The notes: a model not told the origin generated them from the letters alone. 64,000 nucleotides of DNA from Lysinibacillus sp. OF-1 (GCF_028356935.1 NZ_CP102798.1:1984001-2048000), one strand, 5' to 3'; shown: positions 24,875 to 33,369, numbered from the stretch's first letter. Made by a program: numbers and translations.

Positions 24875-25759
24875 ATGGATTCTTTAACAAGATTAAATGA
24901 GGCAGTGGCGTATATTGAAGCTCATCTAACAGAAGAAATAGACTTAAAAGAGGCTACAAGAATAGCTTATTGCTCGGACTATCATTTTAAACGAATGTTT
25001 TCCTTTCTAGCAGGGGTATCGTTGTCGGAGTATATTCGTCGTAGGCGGTTGACACTTGCCGCTCTAGAACTGTCGCATTCCTCTAAGAGAATCCTTGATA
25101 TTGCCATTTGTTATGGCTATCGCTCCGCAGATGCTTTTACAAGAGCCTTTCAGCAAATGCACGGCATCACACCATCCGAGGCGAGGCAAAGTGGTCAAAT
25201 CTTAAAAGCCTTCCCCCGGATGACCTTCCAACTTACTATTAAAGGAGGTAGTGAAATGAATTACCGACTCGAGCAAAAAGAAGCATTTCACATTATCGGA
25301 CTCATGAAAAGAGTACCAATTGTTTTTCAAGGAGAAAATCAAGCAATAACAGAGCTGGCTCGCTCTTTGACAATGGCGGACATTGAGCAACTGAAAAAGC
25401 TGTCCAATATCGAACCAAAGGGGATAATCCAAGCCTCCACCAACTTTTCAGAAGGGAGAATGGAAGAAAAGGGAGAACTCGACCATTATATTGGAGTGGC
25501 CACAACAGAAAAAGGTACCCACCACTTTACAGCGTTGGATGTACCTGCGTGTACGTGGGCCGTATTTGAAGCGGTCGGACCATTCCCGCAAACACTACAG
25601 GAAATGTGGGGCCGCATCTATGCCGAATGGTTCCCATCCTCTAGCTATGAGCAAGTAGCTGGCCCTGAAATCGTGCGTCATGCAAGCACCGATTTCTCCT
25701 CCCCAACATTTACAAGTGAAATATGGATCCCCATTTATAAAAAGGAGCCTTTTGCGTAA
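24875..25759 (+). CDS. AraC-family regulator with GyrI-like effector domain
   Basis: A 294-residue protein from ATG24875 (GGAAGGTG 6 nt upstream; earlier in-frame ATGs are poorly placed). The N-terminal AraC/XylS DNA-binding domain has two HTHs ([39 protein letters not shown]). The C-terminal about 155 residues form a GyrI/Rob-like small-molecule domain ([11 protein letters not shown], then IWIPIYKKE). It is probably a Rob/SoxS-type activator responding to a hydrophobic ligand. No target gene is adjacent. Confidence 0.88.
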   Translation: MDSLTRLNEAVAYIEAHLTEEIDLKEATRIAYCSDYHFKRMFSFLAGVSLSEYIRRRRLTLAALELSHSSKRILDIAICYGYRSADAFTRAFQQMHGITPSEARQSGQILKAFPRMTFQLTIKGGSEMNYRLEQKEAFHIIGLMKRVPIVFQGENQAITELARSLTMADIEQLKKLSNIEPKGIIQASTNFSEGRMEEKGELDHYIGVATTEKGTHHFTALDVPACTWAVFEAVGPFPQTLQEMWGRIYAEWFPSSSYEQVAGPEIVRHASTDFSSPTFTSEIWIPIYKKEPFA

Positions 25760-25774
25760 TGCAAAGGCTCTTTA
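25745..25774. terminator. Terminator between convergent AraC-type gene and csaA
   Basis: GAGCCTTTTGC / GCAAAGGCTC with T-runs on both strands. It overlaps the last codons of the upstream gene. Confidence 0.8.
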
Positions 25775-26104
25775 CTGTATTTTTGTGCCATTTGGTACCT
25801 GCTGATCAGGTGTTAACAGGATCACATCGCCCTCTACAGGCACCCCACCAATAACTAACACCTCAGACTTAAAACCAGCGACACGGCGGGGAGGAAAATT
25901 AACAATTGCCACTACTTGCTTCCCAATCATTTGCGCCGGTGTATAACGCTTGGTAATTTGTGCAGAAGACTGTTTAATGCCAAGCTCTTCACCAAAATCA
26001 ATGGTCATTTTAATCGCAGGAACACGCGCTTTTGGCAATTCCTCTGCCTCTATAACCGTGCCAATTCGTATATCAAGTGCTATAAAATCTTCAATGGTAG
26101 CCAT
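25772..26104 (-). CDS. csaA: CsaA, tRNA-binding/chaperone protein
   Basis: A 110-residue OB-fold protein of the CsaA/EMAP-II tRNA-binding family: FIALDIRIGTVIEAEELPKA, then KQSSAQITKRYTP, VVAIVNFPPRRVAGFKSEVL and a PDQQVPNGTKI end. In Bacillus subtilis CsaA has export-related chaperone activity and binds preproteins and SecA. The start is set at 26104 because AAGGAG lies 7 nt before it. Length and motifs are complete. Confidence 0.92.
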   Translation of the reverse strand: MATIEDFIALDIRIGTVIEAEELPKARVPAIKMTIDFGEELGIKQSSAQITKRYTPAQMIGKQVVAIVNFPPRRVAGFKSEVLVIGGVPVEGDVILLTPDQQVPNGTKIQ

Positions 26105-26155
26105 AATCATACTCCTTCTTCTTTTATGACAATGCTATCATTGAATAGAAAAATA

Positions 26156-26190
26156 TTCAAAAAAAGAAGAGCACGTGCAGCGCTCTTCTC
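26156..26190 (-). terminator. Terminator of the 58-aa gene
   Basis: On the minus strand AGAAGAGC / GCTCTTCT stem followed by TTTTTTG. Confidence 0.85.
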
Positions 26191-26193
26191 TCA

Positions 26194-26370
26194 TTAACGA
26201 CGATGCTCTACCAGGTCAATAGCTCCTAACACAATGTGTGCTAGTCCAAAACCAAAGAGGGTATTGGCCACCATTTTGTTAGAGCCGTGCTTTTGCTTCA
26301 TGGCATATCCAGCAGCAGTAACAGCCGACCCTAGGATAGTAGGGATTAAACCTTCACGAATTCCATTCAT
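26194..26370 (-). CDS. Small conserved membrane-associated protein (58 aa)
   Basis: The frame runs from ATG26370 (GGAGGG about 8 nt upstream) to TAA at 26194-26196. The product begins NGIREGLIPTILGSAVTAAG and has a second hydrophobic part (VANTLFGFGLAHIVLGAIDL) and a basic end. This short Gly/Ala-rich plan recurs in Bacillus genomes, sometimes with the doubtful label asparagine synthase. I would call it hypothetical. It has its own terminator and was easy to miss because of its size. Confidence 0.7.
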   Translation of the reverse strand: MNGIREGLIPTILGSAVTAAGYAMKQKHGSNKMVANTLFGFGLAHIVLGAIDLVEHRR

Positions 26371-26610
26371 AAATTGATCCCTCCGTCGTATGATTCGATG
26401 TGAATTTCACACCATACTTACTATGAACGTTTGGCGAGCATACTATACTAAGCATCAATCAAATAGCGTATTTTTGTACTAAAGGAAGAAAGCCTCCTGC
26501 AAAAAAAACGAAAAGAATGGCCACTCTCATTTACATAATGTATGTAATTTTTGAAATTATTGAAACAAATAGGAGACGTTAGCCGTATAATAAAATAAGG
26601 GGGGCTGAAA

Positions 26611-26895
26611 ATGAAGTATGTAGGCATTGGCACGATATTATCGATTCTAGGCGTTGTATGTTCCATCTTCATATGGGGTACCGAGCAAGCGCATTTGCTC
26701 TCAGGGATACTAGGCGGAGTGTTCATCTTTGTCTCGATAGTCATGTCAGGAGCAATAGCGAGCGGAGATAGAATACGAGCCAATCTCGCTACAGAAACAA
26801 AAGAAGCTAGAAACGAACGCAATCGCATGATGACTAACGCGTCACTATTAGCCTTACCCAACATTATTGTAGCCATCTTCGCCTATTATCTCTGA
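26611..26895 (+). CDS. DUF5316-family membrane protein
   Basis: A 94-residue protein with three hydrophobic helices (GIGTILSILGVVCSIFIWG; LLSGILGGVFIFVSIVMSGA; LLALPNIIVAIFAYYL) and the characteristic linker SGDRIRANLATETKEARNER, which matches the DUF5316 family as I recall it. GGGGGG precedes ATG26611. The phased repeat array starts directly at its 3' end. The function is unknown. Confidence 0.7.
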   Translation: MKYVGIGTILSILGVVCSIFIWGTEQAHLLSGILGGVFIFVSIVMSGAIASGDRIRANLATETKEARNERNRMMTNASLLALPNIIVAIFAYYL

Positions 26896-26898
26896 AGC

Positions 26899-27582
26899 AT
26901 CCATCAATCTGAACGAACACTCCATTCAAAGTAGTTCTATCGCTCAAAATAGTGGTTCGATTCACTTAGAGTAGTTCTATCAATCAAAAAAAGCGTTTTA
27001 TCGATCAGTTTATGCATTTTATCCACTACATTTTAAGTTCTATCCACCACATTTTGAATTCTATCCATCAGTTTGGATGAACAATCCAATCAGAGAAGTT
27101 TAATCAATCAAAAAAAGGTTTCTATCGCTCAATATATGCGTTTTATCCACTACATTTAGAGTTCTATCCATCAATTTGGATGAACAATCCACTTAGAGCA
27201 GTTCTATCGCTCAAATAAAGGTTTCTATCGATCAGTTTATGCGTTTTATCCACCACATTTAGAATTCTATCCATCAATCTAGATGAACGCTCCACTGAGA
27301 GTAGTTCTATCGCTCAAATAAAGGTTTCTATCGAGCAGTTTATGCGTTTTATCCACTACATTTAGAGTTCTATCCATCAATTTTAGATGAACAATCCAAC
27401 CAGAGCAGTTCTATCAATCGAAAAAAGAGTTTTATCAATCAAAATAAGTATTCTATCGATTAATATATGCGTTTTATCCACCACATTTAGAATTCTATCC
27501 ATCAATCTAGATGAACGCTCCAACCAGAGTAGTTCTATCGCTTGAAAAAAGTGTTCTATCCATCAAAATAAGAGTCTATTCA
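26899..27582. repeat. Array of TTCTATC boxes phased at 21 bp (array 1)
   Basis: About 33 boxes related to TTCTATCNATCA occur at strict intervals. Measured on the ATC of each box, successive steps are 21 bp, with one 19-bp step every fifth unit, giving a higher-order unit of about 103 bp (4 x 21 + 19) repeated five to six times; two places carry an extra 21-bp unit. Between boxes the sequence varies by slot (CTCAAATAAAGGT, GATCAGTTTATGCG, CACTACATTTAGAG, CATCAATTTGGATG). No conserved protein is encoded. Twenty-one bp is two helical turns, so all boxes face one side of the DNA. Confidence 0.9.
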
Positions 27583-27609
27583 CCTCTAATAGAAAGGATG
27601 TCGCGTGCT

Positions 27610-27819
27610 ATGGATGAAGAAAAAGATTATTACCCAGAAGCTTCTAGATACACACTTGCTGTTGTTCTTTTGACACTAATTATTTGGGGTATTTATGATT
27701 GGCGCAATGCACATGCAAATGGTTTTCAATTCCTGTTAATTAATGAAATTGTAATCACACTTGGGATCACGCGCTATATGTTGAAGAAGCGAGATCAAAG
27801 AAGGAAGCGCTCTCAATAA
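27610..27819 (+). CDS. Small membrane protein downstream of array 1
   Basis: A 69-residue protein; ATG27610 is preferred, ATG27598 is possible, and AAAGG lies upstream. Acidic start (MDEEKDYYPEASRYT), one or two hydrophobic helices (LAVVLLTLIIWGIYDW; FLLINEIVITLGITRYML) and a strongly basic tail (KKRDQRRKRSQ). The open frame extends back into the repeat array, but that part is not conserved coding sequence. The function is unknown. Confidence 0.55.
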   Translation: MDEEKDYYPEASRYTLAVVLLTLIIWGIYDWRNAHANGFQFLLINEIVITLGITRYMLKKRDQRRKRSQ

Positions 27820-27839
27820 TCGGTACATATAAAATTCAT

Positions 27840-27879
27840 AAAACGTGTCACATCTACCCTAGGTGTGACACGTTTTATT
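27840..27879 (+). terminator. Strong terminator
   Basis: AAACGTGTCACA / TGTGACACGTTT stem followed by TATTG; A-rich on the left. Confidence 0.85.
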
Positions 27880-27924
27880 GCATTTAATAGTGGATGAGTA
27901 CATTTGTAATAGAGAGGTGGTACT

Positions 27925-28233
27925 ATGCAATTAACAGATGGTACACGGACATTTGACACGGACATCATTGATGAGGCTGCCAGAAAGAAAGAGCGTGATG
28001 AGCAGGAGCGGGAGATGCTCAATGCCTTTGCACGTTATGCTTATCTTCGCTACAAGCAAATACGAGATAAAGTAAATCCACGCAAATGTAAATATATGTA
28101 TATCCATCAAGTTCGCCAGCAAATAACATCACCTGCTAGGCTTCAACGTGTTTGTAAGCTTCTGACGATGACAGAGGAGGAAGTTCTGTACATTGTGGAA
28201 TTTGTGCGAAAGTATTTGAAATATGTGAAGTAA
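27925..28233 (+). CDS. Hypothetical soluble protein, basic helical
   Basis: A 102-residue protein, ATG27925 with GAGAGGTGG upstream. Charged N-terminal helix (EAARKKERDEQEREMLNAFA) then a basic helical region (YLRYKQIRDKVNPRKCKYMY) and a C-terminal part that could be an HTH-like unit (SPARLQRVCKLLTMTEEEVL). No family is recognised. A clean terminator follows. Confidence 0.55.
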   Translation: MQLTDGTRTFDTDIIDEAARKKERDEQEREMLNAFARYAYLRYKQIRDKVNPRKCKYMYIHQVRQQITSPARLQRVCKLLTMTEEEVLYIVEFVRKYLKYVK

Positions 28234-28260
28234 ACCTCATCGACTGATGGGGTTTTTTTA
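28233..28260 (+). terminator. Terminator
   Basis: AACCTCATC / GATGGGGTT stem with a 4-nt loop, then TTTTTT. It starts at the stop codon of the preceding gene. Confidence 0.85.
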
Positions 28261-28336
28261 CATAATTTCTAGGGAGAATTATTTTTCAACGACCTGCTCC
28301 ATATAGTATGATGAACGTGGGTAAAGGAGTGAGAAT

Positions 28337-28756
28337 TTGAGATTCATTAAATTTCTAGTAGTGATGATTATTTTCCTTGGCGTAGCTGGGTATGGTGTGT
28401 TACATTTCGGCACAAAATTTGCCTCTGAAAAAATCGTAGATACGTTGTCAACGGAATTAGAAAGCAGCGGACAAAAGGAAGAAATCAAAAATACCATTGA
28501 AAATGACCCTCAGTTGAAAGCCTATATGGAGGAAGCAAAAACGGTTGACAGCAGTACATTGCCGTTTACGACAAAAGAAGAGGCGACTAAAGTATTAATT
28601 CAAAAAGTGGGGATCACGGAGCTGAACGACATTCGTGTGAAATTGCAAGATGGCTCGATGACACAAGAGGAAGCACTGCAAATGGTTGAAGGAAAATTGT
28701 CGGATGAAGAGCTTGCTGCGTTAAAAGTAATCGTTTATCAAGAGCTTTATCAATAA
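28337..28756 (+). CDS. Single-pass membrane protein with acidic extracellular domain
   Basis: TTG28337 has AAAGGAGTG 7 nt upstream. The 139-residue product has one N-terminal helix (FLVVMIIFLGVAGYGVLHFG) and a mostly helical acidic domain (SEKIVDTLSTELESSGQKEE, then EEALQMVEGKLSDEELAALK). This plan is common for Bacillus proteins of unknown function exposed outside the membrane. A terminator follows. Confidence 0.6.
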   Translation: MRFIKFLVVMIIFLGVAGYGVLHFGTKFASEKIVDTLSTELESSGQKEEIKNTIENDPQLKAYMEEAKTVDSSTLPFTTKEEATKVLIQKVGITELNDIRVKLQDGSMTQEEALQMVEGKLSDEELAALKVIVYQELYQ

Positions 28757-28762
28757 AATTCG

Positions 28763-28797
28763 GACATGCTGTTGTGGCATGTTCTTTTTTTATGTCC
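28763..28797 (+). terminator. Terminator
   Basis: ACATGC / GCATGT stem with a 7-nt loop followed by TCTTTTTTT. Confidence 0.8.
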
Positions 28798-28859
28798 CTT
28801 TTTCGAAAAATTCCCTTTATATAATAAGAAAGGGAATTTGACAGAAAGAGGGGATCATA

Positions 28860-29681
28860 ATGATTTATAGAGTAGCCAAAAAGGAGAATTTCGTTGTCTT
28901 GGACAAGGGATTTTTAAATGATGATCAATTAAGCTGGAAGGCGAAGGGGCTGCTTGCTTATATGCTGTCCTTACCAGATGATTGGTCTTTTAGTCTTGCC
29001 GATTTAGCAACCCGCAGTAAATGTGGACGAGAAGCGACTGCACGAATTGTAGACGAACTGATACAGACGGGTTATCTTCAAAAAATTCAAGAGAGAACAA
29101 AAGATGGTAAGTTTCGTAAGGTGGAGTTTCTCGTATATGAAGCTCCAGCACTTGCTGCCATGCCGTCAACGGGAAATGCGTCAACGGTAGCACCACAAAC
29201 GGAAAAGCCCACACTACTAAATAATGAATTACTAAATAATAAATTACTAAAAAATATAGATGATGATAAACAATCTGCACCCTCTGTCTATCACTTTTAC
29301 GAGCAACAAGGCTTTGGTGCACAAACTGCCCATATTGGTGAGAGAATTCATCATTGGCTCACTATTTTTACGGAGGAAATGGTTATACATGCGATGAAGC
29401 TAGCAGTGGAACACAATGTATTACGTTGGCGGTATGTAGAAAAGATTTTGCAAAATTGGTATAGCAAAAAAATAAAAAGCATGGAAGATATAGCCATCGA
29501 GCAGCAGCGATTTCAAGCACGTAAGCAACAGATGGCACGACAGCAAGTTAACAGACGTCAAGAAATCATTCCGAAGTGGTTTCATCAGCGTCATGAAGAG
29601 GAAGTACTATGTGATCAACAGCCAACAATGGATTTTGCAGCGGAACGTCAAAAAATATTAGCATTATTAGGGAGCGTATAA
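28860..29681 (+). CDS. DnaD-domain replisome organizer-like protein
   Basis: A 273-residue protein with an N-terminal winged HTH (LSWKAKGLLAYMLSLPDDWS, then SLADLATRSKCGREATARIV), a low-complexity linker (LLNNELLNNKLLKN) and a C-terminal DnaD-like domain (VYHFYEQQGFGAQTAHIGER, then LRWRYVEKILQNWYSK, the YxxxILxxW hallmark). This is the layout of phage replication initiators and helicase-loading proteins. The coding linker contains a 15-bp tandem repeat at 29214-29255. No phage structural genes flank it, so it is probably a phage-derived singleton. Confidence 0.8.
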   Translation: MIYRVAKKENFVVLDKGFLNDDQLSWKAKGLLAYMLSLPDDWSFSLADLATRSKCGREATARIVDELIQTGYLQKIQERTKDGKFRKVEFLVYEAPALAAMPSTGNASTVAPQTEKPTLLNNELLNNKLLKNIDDDKQSAPSVYHFYEQQGFGAQTAHIGERIHHWLTIFTEEMVIHAMKLAVEHNVLRWRYVEKILQNWYSKKIKSMEDIAIEQQRFQARKQQMARQQVNRRQEIIPKWFHQRHEEEVLCDQQPTMDFAAERQKILALLGSV

Positions 29682-30492
29682 TCGTCCGAATACCATAAAG
29701 GTTTGGTTGATGAAAAGTCATCATGATCCTGTAATATCAAGTGAATTCTTGCTAACGCATCGTCAAAAGAACGTGGGTCATATTGGCGTGTCCAAACAAT
29801 GGTGGAAAAGACCGTCATTGCCACATATAAGGCATAAAGCTGCCAAAATGTATCGTCTGGAGTAGCCGAAAAATAGCCATTGATTTGCCCGATGCAGTAG
29901 GGGATGCTGTGACGTCTACTAAATAAGGCAAGATTATAAAAGTCATGAGAAGGGTCACAGGTCGATGTTTTAGCAGTGGCAGATGCGCCTCAATAAAGCT
30001 TCATCATTTTGCTTCCTGTGGTATGTGATAGGAACCTTGCTGGTATGCCTTCCAATAAGCAGAGAATTTCTTGCGCTGTGTCGCCTCCCAATTGAGCATT
30101 GGCGGAGCACTCACTTGATGGATTTTTCTCAATTGTTGCCCAGCAGCAAGACCGAGATGGAATTGCTCAAAGTCAGTGAATTGCTGGATGACATCATCCG
30201 CGGGTATTCCTTCTAAAAAACGAACGACCGTTGCGGTTAAATGGGCTTCTTGCAGCACCTTATAGTCAATCGCTTTATGTGTTTTTACACCCTGTTTTTC
30301 TAATTCCTGTAGCAACATAAATTCATTTTTGCGTTTTTCACGATGCGCTACATCTGCTAATCGTACAAAAAAGCGCGTTTCTCCCACAGTTACGAGATAC
30401 TTAGTATCAGGAGAATAGCCTTTGAGGACTTTGGTTATTTGCGTAAAACCATCTAAGCTTGGCAATTGCTGAAATATATCTACTATACGCAC
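29648..30492 (-). pseudogene. Broken aminoglycoside phosphotransferase (APH)-family gene
   Basis: The N-terminal half (30004-30492; MRIVDIFQQLPSLDGFTQIT and FFVRLADVAHREKRKNEFML) is an intact APH/choline-kinase-like lobe. Past its TGA the family sequence continues in a second frame (FIEAHLPLLKHRPV) and then a third (DPSHDFYNLALFSRRHSIPY onward to about 29648). The stretch that should lie between them, with the catalytic H-G-D and D-F-N loops, is missing, so two frame changes plus a deletion removed the active site. The enzyme is dead. The residual end overlaps the DnaD-like gene. Confidence 0.75.
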
Positions 30493-30854
30493 ATGTCATC
30501 CCCTCACTTTCAATATTTTAGAAGATACAAAATACTATAGGAAGCAATCTTTGTCAATGTCTTGGATAGTAGGAAGGGGTAAAAAAATCATATATAAAAA
30601 ATAGTAAAAGAGCACAATTAACTAGAAATCACTGGTATGGGAGCATTTATTAACTATAAGTGAATGTCTTTGTATCATTCACACTCAGAAAGAGAGGTGA
30701 AATGATAGCAATAGTCGTATGCAAGAAAAGAACCTGTTAAGCCCCGTAAGGAATACCTCTGATTAATTATCGTTTTTCCCTGAACATCACAAATAGTAGA
30801 AATGGATAACATAGCTGTCATTCACGAAAAAATGATAGGAAAGGGTGGTGTAGT
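30493..30854. other. Leader region upstream of the amidase gene
   Basis: A 362-bp stretch. It holds a hairpin GTGAATG / CATTCAC (30660-30680) and a 12-codon micro-ORF with a good ribosome site (30702-30740). I find no match to the ydaO/c-di-AMP riboswitch consensus that often precedes cell-wall hydrolases. Confidence 0.35.
30702..30740 (+). CDS. Possible 12-residue micro-ORF
   Basis: ATG30702 is preceded by AGAGAGGTG and the frame MIAIVVCKKRTC ends at TAA 30738. The ribosome site is better than in many real genes here. It could be a leader peptide or chance; there is no independent support. Confidence 0.25.
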   Translation: MIAIVVCKKRTC

Positions 30855-31631
30855 ATGAGTTATGTTATTGAAAAACAGATCATGTCAGGGTTACCGAATC
30901 AAGCGCTCACGGCTATAAAATATGTGGTGGCGCATGAATCAGGTAATAGCAGCAATACTGGTCCAAACGCATTGGAAAACGAGATTGCCTATATGAATAG
31001 AAATAAAGCGAATGCTTTTGTATCCCACTGGGTAGGCGGTGGTGGACGAATCGTACAAGTAGCCCCCGTGAATCGTGTGCAATATGGCTGTGGTCCAAAA
31101 GGAAATCCATATAGCTATGCCCAGGTGGAGCTGGCACGGACAGCTAATAAGGAACAGTTTAAAAAGGATTATGCAGCGTATATTTGGCTGTTACGTAAGC
31201 TTGCCATAGAGGCAGGAGTCCCAACTGTTTTAGATGGCAATGGTAACGGCATTAAGTCACATCGATGGATTACGGAAAATCTAGGAGGTACCACACACAA
31301 AGATCCTTTTGCCTATTTAAAAAGTATGGGGATTTCAGAAGCACAGTTCCAGCTAGATATTAAAAATGGACTTGAGGAGGGATTAACAGTGTCACAATAT
31401 AATGAGCTGAAACAAGAAATTGCGATGTTAAAAAGCTTATTAGCTGAAAAAGCTAGCCTACAAGCAAGCAGGGAAGTAGGAGCATCTCATAAAGAGGCAT
31501 GGGAATGGGCCGTTAACGAAGGAATTATCCGAGGCGATGGCAGTCAGAACATGAATCCAGCAGGCGCTCTCACGAGGGAACAAATGGCGACAATGCTTAA
31601 ACGTTATTACGATAAATTTATAGCGAATTAA
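30855..31631 (+). CDS. N-acetylmuramoyl-L-alanine amidase with SLH-like C-terminus
   Basis: A 258-residue phage-endolysin-type amidase (Amidase_2/PGRP fold): IKYVVAHESGN supplies the first zinc His, AFVSHWVGGGGRIVQVAP the central block, and GIKSHRWITENLGGTTHKDP the later His region and active-site Lys. It cleaves between MurNAc and the stem L-Ala. After a coiled segment (LKQEIAMLKSLLAEKASLQA) comes an SLH-like unit (HKEAWEWAVNEGIIRGDG, then LTREQMATMLKRYY) likely to bind secondary wall polymer. No signal peptide and no holin are visible. Confidence 0.85.
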   Translation: MSYVIEKQIMSGLPNQALTAIKYVVAHESGNSSNTGPNALENEIAYMNRNKANAFVSHWVGGGGRIVQVAPVNRVQYGCGPKGNPYSYAQVELARTANKEQFKKDYAAYIWLLRKLAIEAGVPTVLDGNGNGIKSHRWITENLGGTTHKDPFAYLKSMGISEAQFQLDIKNGLEEGLTVSQYNELKQEIAMLKSLLAEKASLQASREVGASHKEAWEWAVNEGIIRGDGSQNMNPAGALTREQMATMLKRYYDKFIAN

Positions 31632-31737
31632 CTGGGGAGGATAGAGCTTGCAGGCAAAAGCGAGCTTTATCCTTTTTCATTAAATAAAGGTTTTTTCAAA
31701 GTTTTGTCGAATGTAGTAGAAGAGAGGAGGGGTTTTG

Positions 31738-32022
31738 ATGTTAACGAAAATAAAAAAAGTGAAATTCGAGCAAGAAAGAAAAAAAACATTGTACAAGGTG
31801 ATAATGGAATGTCCAGAGGGGAAACAATTATATGTGAAGTTTGATTATACTTATAAAACGGAAAATTTCTGGCCTTTAGAAGTGAATTATAATAAAAAGA
31901 ACTATGGTGCGAAACTAGCATGGTATACAAATGAAGTCGAGAATATGACAGTGGCATCATTTTTAGAAACCATTGCTGGGAAAATTAATAAGAAGTACGA
32001 CTTTGACTTTAAGCAACAATAA
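31738..32022 (+). CDS. Small hypothetical protein
   Basis: A 94-residue protein; ATG31738 follows GAGGAGGGG. It is rich in Lys and aromatic residues with alternating strands (LYKVIMECPEGKQLYVKFDY, then FWPLEVNYNKKNYGAKLAW), probably a small beta-rich soluble protein. No family is recognised. Confidence 0.55.
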   Translation: MLTKIKKVKFEQERKKTLYKVIMECPEGKQLYVKFDYTYKTENFWPLEVNYNKKNYGAKLAWYTNEVENMTVASFLETIAGKINKKYDFDFKQQ

Positions 32023-32062
32023 AAAACAGCATCCTGAGGAATGCTGCTGTAAAGCCTATCCA

Positions 32063-32653
32063 TTAATTGGTCGAGATATAAACAATCAATGCTGCCTCAT
32101 CAAATGTTACATTTGCACCAAGTGCTTGACTAACAAATCTTAGAGGAACCATCGTTGTTCCTTGATAAATTTCAGCTGGATGGCTGAGGGCGATAGTGGA
32201 TGTAGTACCATTTGCATCAACATAAGCCATTTTATTCCCCACACCAAGCACAATTTTTTTACTGCCCTTTGTTGCCGTTACTTTTTTCGTTGCACTTTCA
32301 TAAGCAACTGTTGCTCCAAGTGATTCAAAAATGGCCTTCATCGGCACTAATGTTGTGCCATTTTTCATATAAGCGCCAGGCGTGTAATGTTGCTTTACAT
32401 TATTTAAATAGACAGCAACTTTTGTCAACACTGGGGCTGTAGTTGCTTTTGGTGTCGGTGTAGATTGGCTTTGACCACCTGAGGAGGACCCTCCATTATG
32501 ATAATGGTAGCCTGAACAAAGCCCTTTCGCTTTGGACTTGTCCGAGCAATTATGCCCACCATTGCCATCTAAACGCCCAGGATGCGCTTCCGCAATAGAG
32601 GCTGTAGCGAGAAATAATGTAAACATCGCCATTAATAAAACCAATTTCTTCAT
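32063..32653 (-). CDS. Secreted YHYH and copper-amine-oxidase stalk-domain protein
   Basis: A 196-residue exported protein: signal peptide cleaved after A-E-A (near residue 23), then a YHYH-type motif (HPGRLDGNGGHNC, then GLCSGYHYHNGG), a Ser/Thr/Pro linker, and a copper-amine-oxidase N-like stalk domain (TTLVPMKAIFESLGATVAYE, then TMVPLRFVSQALGANVTFDE). Such stalk proteins are surface-displayed in wall-associated Bacillota. ATG32653 has GGAGGG upstream; the longer frame is not used. Confidence 0.82.
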   Translation of the reverse strand: MKKLVLLMAMFTLFLATASIAEAHPGRLDGNGGHNCSDKSKAKGLCSGYHYHNGGSSSGGQSQSTPTPKATTAPVLTKVAVYLNNVKQHYTPGAYMKNGTTLVPMKAIFESLGATVAYESATKKVTATKGSKKIVLGVGNKMAYVDANGTTSTIALSHPAEIYQGTTMVPLRFVSQALGANVTFDEAALIVYISTN

Positions 32654-32840
32654 AAATACCCTCCTATTATTGAAATATGTAATTATTATACTGTTAAAAA
32701 GTAAATTTTGATATGTTTTTATAGTAAAATAGTTGTAAAAGTTGGAGGAAACTAGAGCAATAGGCATGTGGCGTATAAAATGAAGCCCTTTTACGAAGAA
32801 CTTTCGAAACAGCGGAAGTAGTAGGACATGTATAGGCGAT

Positions 32841-32885
32841 AAATTGGCACTAACAATTAAAAGTTGTTAGTGCCAATTTATTTTG
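32841..32885. terminator. Strong bidirectional terminator
   Basis: A 16-bp perfect stem AAATTGGCACTAACAA / TTGTTAGTGCCAATTT followed by ATTTTGC. Confidence 0.8.
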
Positions 32886-33369
32886 CTTCAGCGGGTGTTG
32901 AAACCCATGTCTTATGGCAAACCAATATCCTGTGCCTCTGACGGATGGCACTGGTTTTCGAGCAACTCGAAAAAATGTAGATGCAGCGTAAGCGATTATG
33001 CCGAATCGTAATGCCAGTTATGTCTTCCTTGTCAGTAAACATGATGATAGATGCTGCAATGCCAGTGCAAGAAAGAGAACAATCGTGAATGCACAATATT
33101 TGATAGTTCTCAAAGCCTTTACAGACGATGCCGAGAACGCTTTATGCTGGTCGGTGTTGATTAAGAGACGATATAACGTAATGTAGTAGGGAACACATAG
33201 AGCAGACACATAGATTAAAAAAGATAGGACAAATAAGCAGATTTGGGATGTGCTACTGCGTCTCGATTAGCCATGTCAAGTAACCAAAATAGCCCTAAAG
33301 CTAAAGCAGGAATACCTAGCAGAATAATGACAATTTTTAAGAAATGGTTGCCCTTTGTTTCTGTTTCAT
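32882..33369 (-). pseudogene. Multiply frameshifted DUF2975-family membrane protein
   Basis: From ATG33369 (GAGGTG upstream) the frame shifts repeatedly. Family-like blocks appear in different frames: FLKIVIILLGIPALALGLFW, then YYITLYRLLINTDQHKAFSA followed by SVKALRTIKYCAFTI, then TDKEDITGITI. In order these match DUF2975, a four-helix membrane protein normally paired with a YozG-type Cro/CI regulator. No regulator gene is present. At least three indels make this a relic. Confidence 0.6.

Noticed and set aside
26899..27582. Array 1 as a CRISPR array
   Set aside because: Units are about 21 bp with ordered, recurring slots instead of unique spacers, and no repeat has CRISPR length or dyad structure.
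27511..27609. Upstream extension of the 27610 gene into array 1
   Set aside because: The extension translates repeat DNA; the ribosome site and protein character begin near 27598-27610.
30493..30854. A ydaO (c-di-AMP) riboswitch upstream of the amidase
   Set aside because: The known conserved blocks of that riboswitch are not recognisable here.
28860..31631. A resident prophage
   Set aside because: Only two phage-like genes (DnaD-type and amidase) occur, without integrase, capsid, tail or holin genes or attachment sites.
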